Part shown: in pieces, positions 7,605-7,686 of the stretch
How positions within the stretch are numbered: the first letter of the stretch is position 1
How the letters are laid out: each line of letters opens with the position of its first letter
Assembly (NCBI GenBank): GCA_900555105.1
Contig: USJP01000061.1
Coordinates: forward strand, 1 to 7,686
Direction: 5' to 3'
DNA length: 7,686 nucleotides
Source of the DNA: an uncultured Coriobacteriaceae bacterium
Lineage (GTDB): Bacteria > Actinomycetota > Coriobacteriia > Coriobacteriales > UMGS124
Translations under genes and position numbers: made by a program
Notes under the pieces: generated by a model
What the model was told of the DNA's origin: nothing
Database searches by the model: none
The model's input: only the letters and a program-made list of their open reading frames with translations

Positions 7605-7637
7605 TATTTCTTGCAAGCGCGTTTCTGAAAGCCGCAT

Positions 7638-7686
7638 TCCCCGATAGCTCAATGGTAGAGCACTCGGCTGTTAACCGAGTTGTTGC
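7638..7686 (+). tRNA. tRNA-Asn (anticodon GTT), 3' end beyond window
   Basis: The first 49 bases of a tRNA can be folded by eye. The acceptor 5' strand is TCCCCGA (7638-7644), followed by TA at positions 8-9. The D-stem GCTC/GAGC (7647-7650 and 7658-7661) encloses a seven-base loop with the conserved GG. The anticodon stem CTCGG/CCGAG (7663-7667 and 7675-7679) encloses the loop CTGTTAA, with anticodon GTT at 7670-7672, which reads AAC/AAU (asparagine). The variable loop TTGTT follows, and the T-stem is cut off by the window edge, so the T-arm and 3' acceptor strand cannot be checked. It lies 112 bases after rpoD on the same strand. Confidence 0.95.

Noticed and set aside
7590..7610. A/T-rich hairpin as an intrinsic terminator of rpoD
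   Set aside because: The stem is nearly all A-T pairs with a three-base loop and is followed by TTGCAAG, not a T-run. It also overlaps the proposed tRNA -10.

Overview
The window (7,686 bases, GC-rich) carries only core housekeeping genes, all on the + strand, with no mobile elements, CRISPR arrays or foreign-looking islands. Protein sequences and gene order point to a GC-rich Gram-positive of the Actinomycetota. The style resembles the anaerobic gut class Coriobacteriia (a Collinsella-like genome). That placement is from general recognition, not a search, and I hold it at moderate confidence.

Layout: (1) 1-4189 is a compact translation/RNA-maturation operon: the 3' part of infB (translation initiation factor IF-2), rbfA (30S maturation), a DHH/DHHA1 phosphoesterase of the NrnA type (nanoRNA/pAp degradation), truB (tRNA pseudouridine-55 synthase) and ribF (riboflavin kinase/FAD synthetase). 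Junctions are tight: rbfA's ribosome-binding site abuts and overlaps the end of infB, and the nrnA-truB (ATGA) and truB-ribF (TTGA) junctions are 4-base stop/start overlaps. (2) 4191-6089 is dnaG (primase), which begins one base after the ribF stop and so appears to belong to the same transcription unit. (3) 6090-6214 is a 125-base gap with a credible sigma-70-type promoter and two small dyad symmetries. (4) 6215-7525 is rpoD, the primary sigma factor. (5) 7526-7637 is a 112-base gap with a possible tRNA promoter and no convincing terminator. (6) 7638-7686 is the 5' two-thirds of tRNA-Asn(GTT), cut by the window end.

Together the genes connect ribosome assembly and translation initiation (infB, rbfA, truB), RNA turnover (nrnA), flavin cofactor supply (ribF), replication priming (dnaG) and promoter recognition (rpoD). 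The dnaG-rpoD pair recalls the bacterial 'macromolecular synthesis' operon, but here ribF, not rpsU, is directly upstream of dnaG. Three of the last four proteins (RibF, DnaG, RpoD) appear to use non-ATG starts. I found no evidence of a new biological system; the findings concern regulation, gene arrangement and small sequence deviations.
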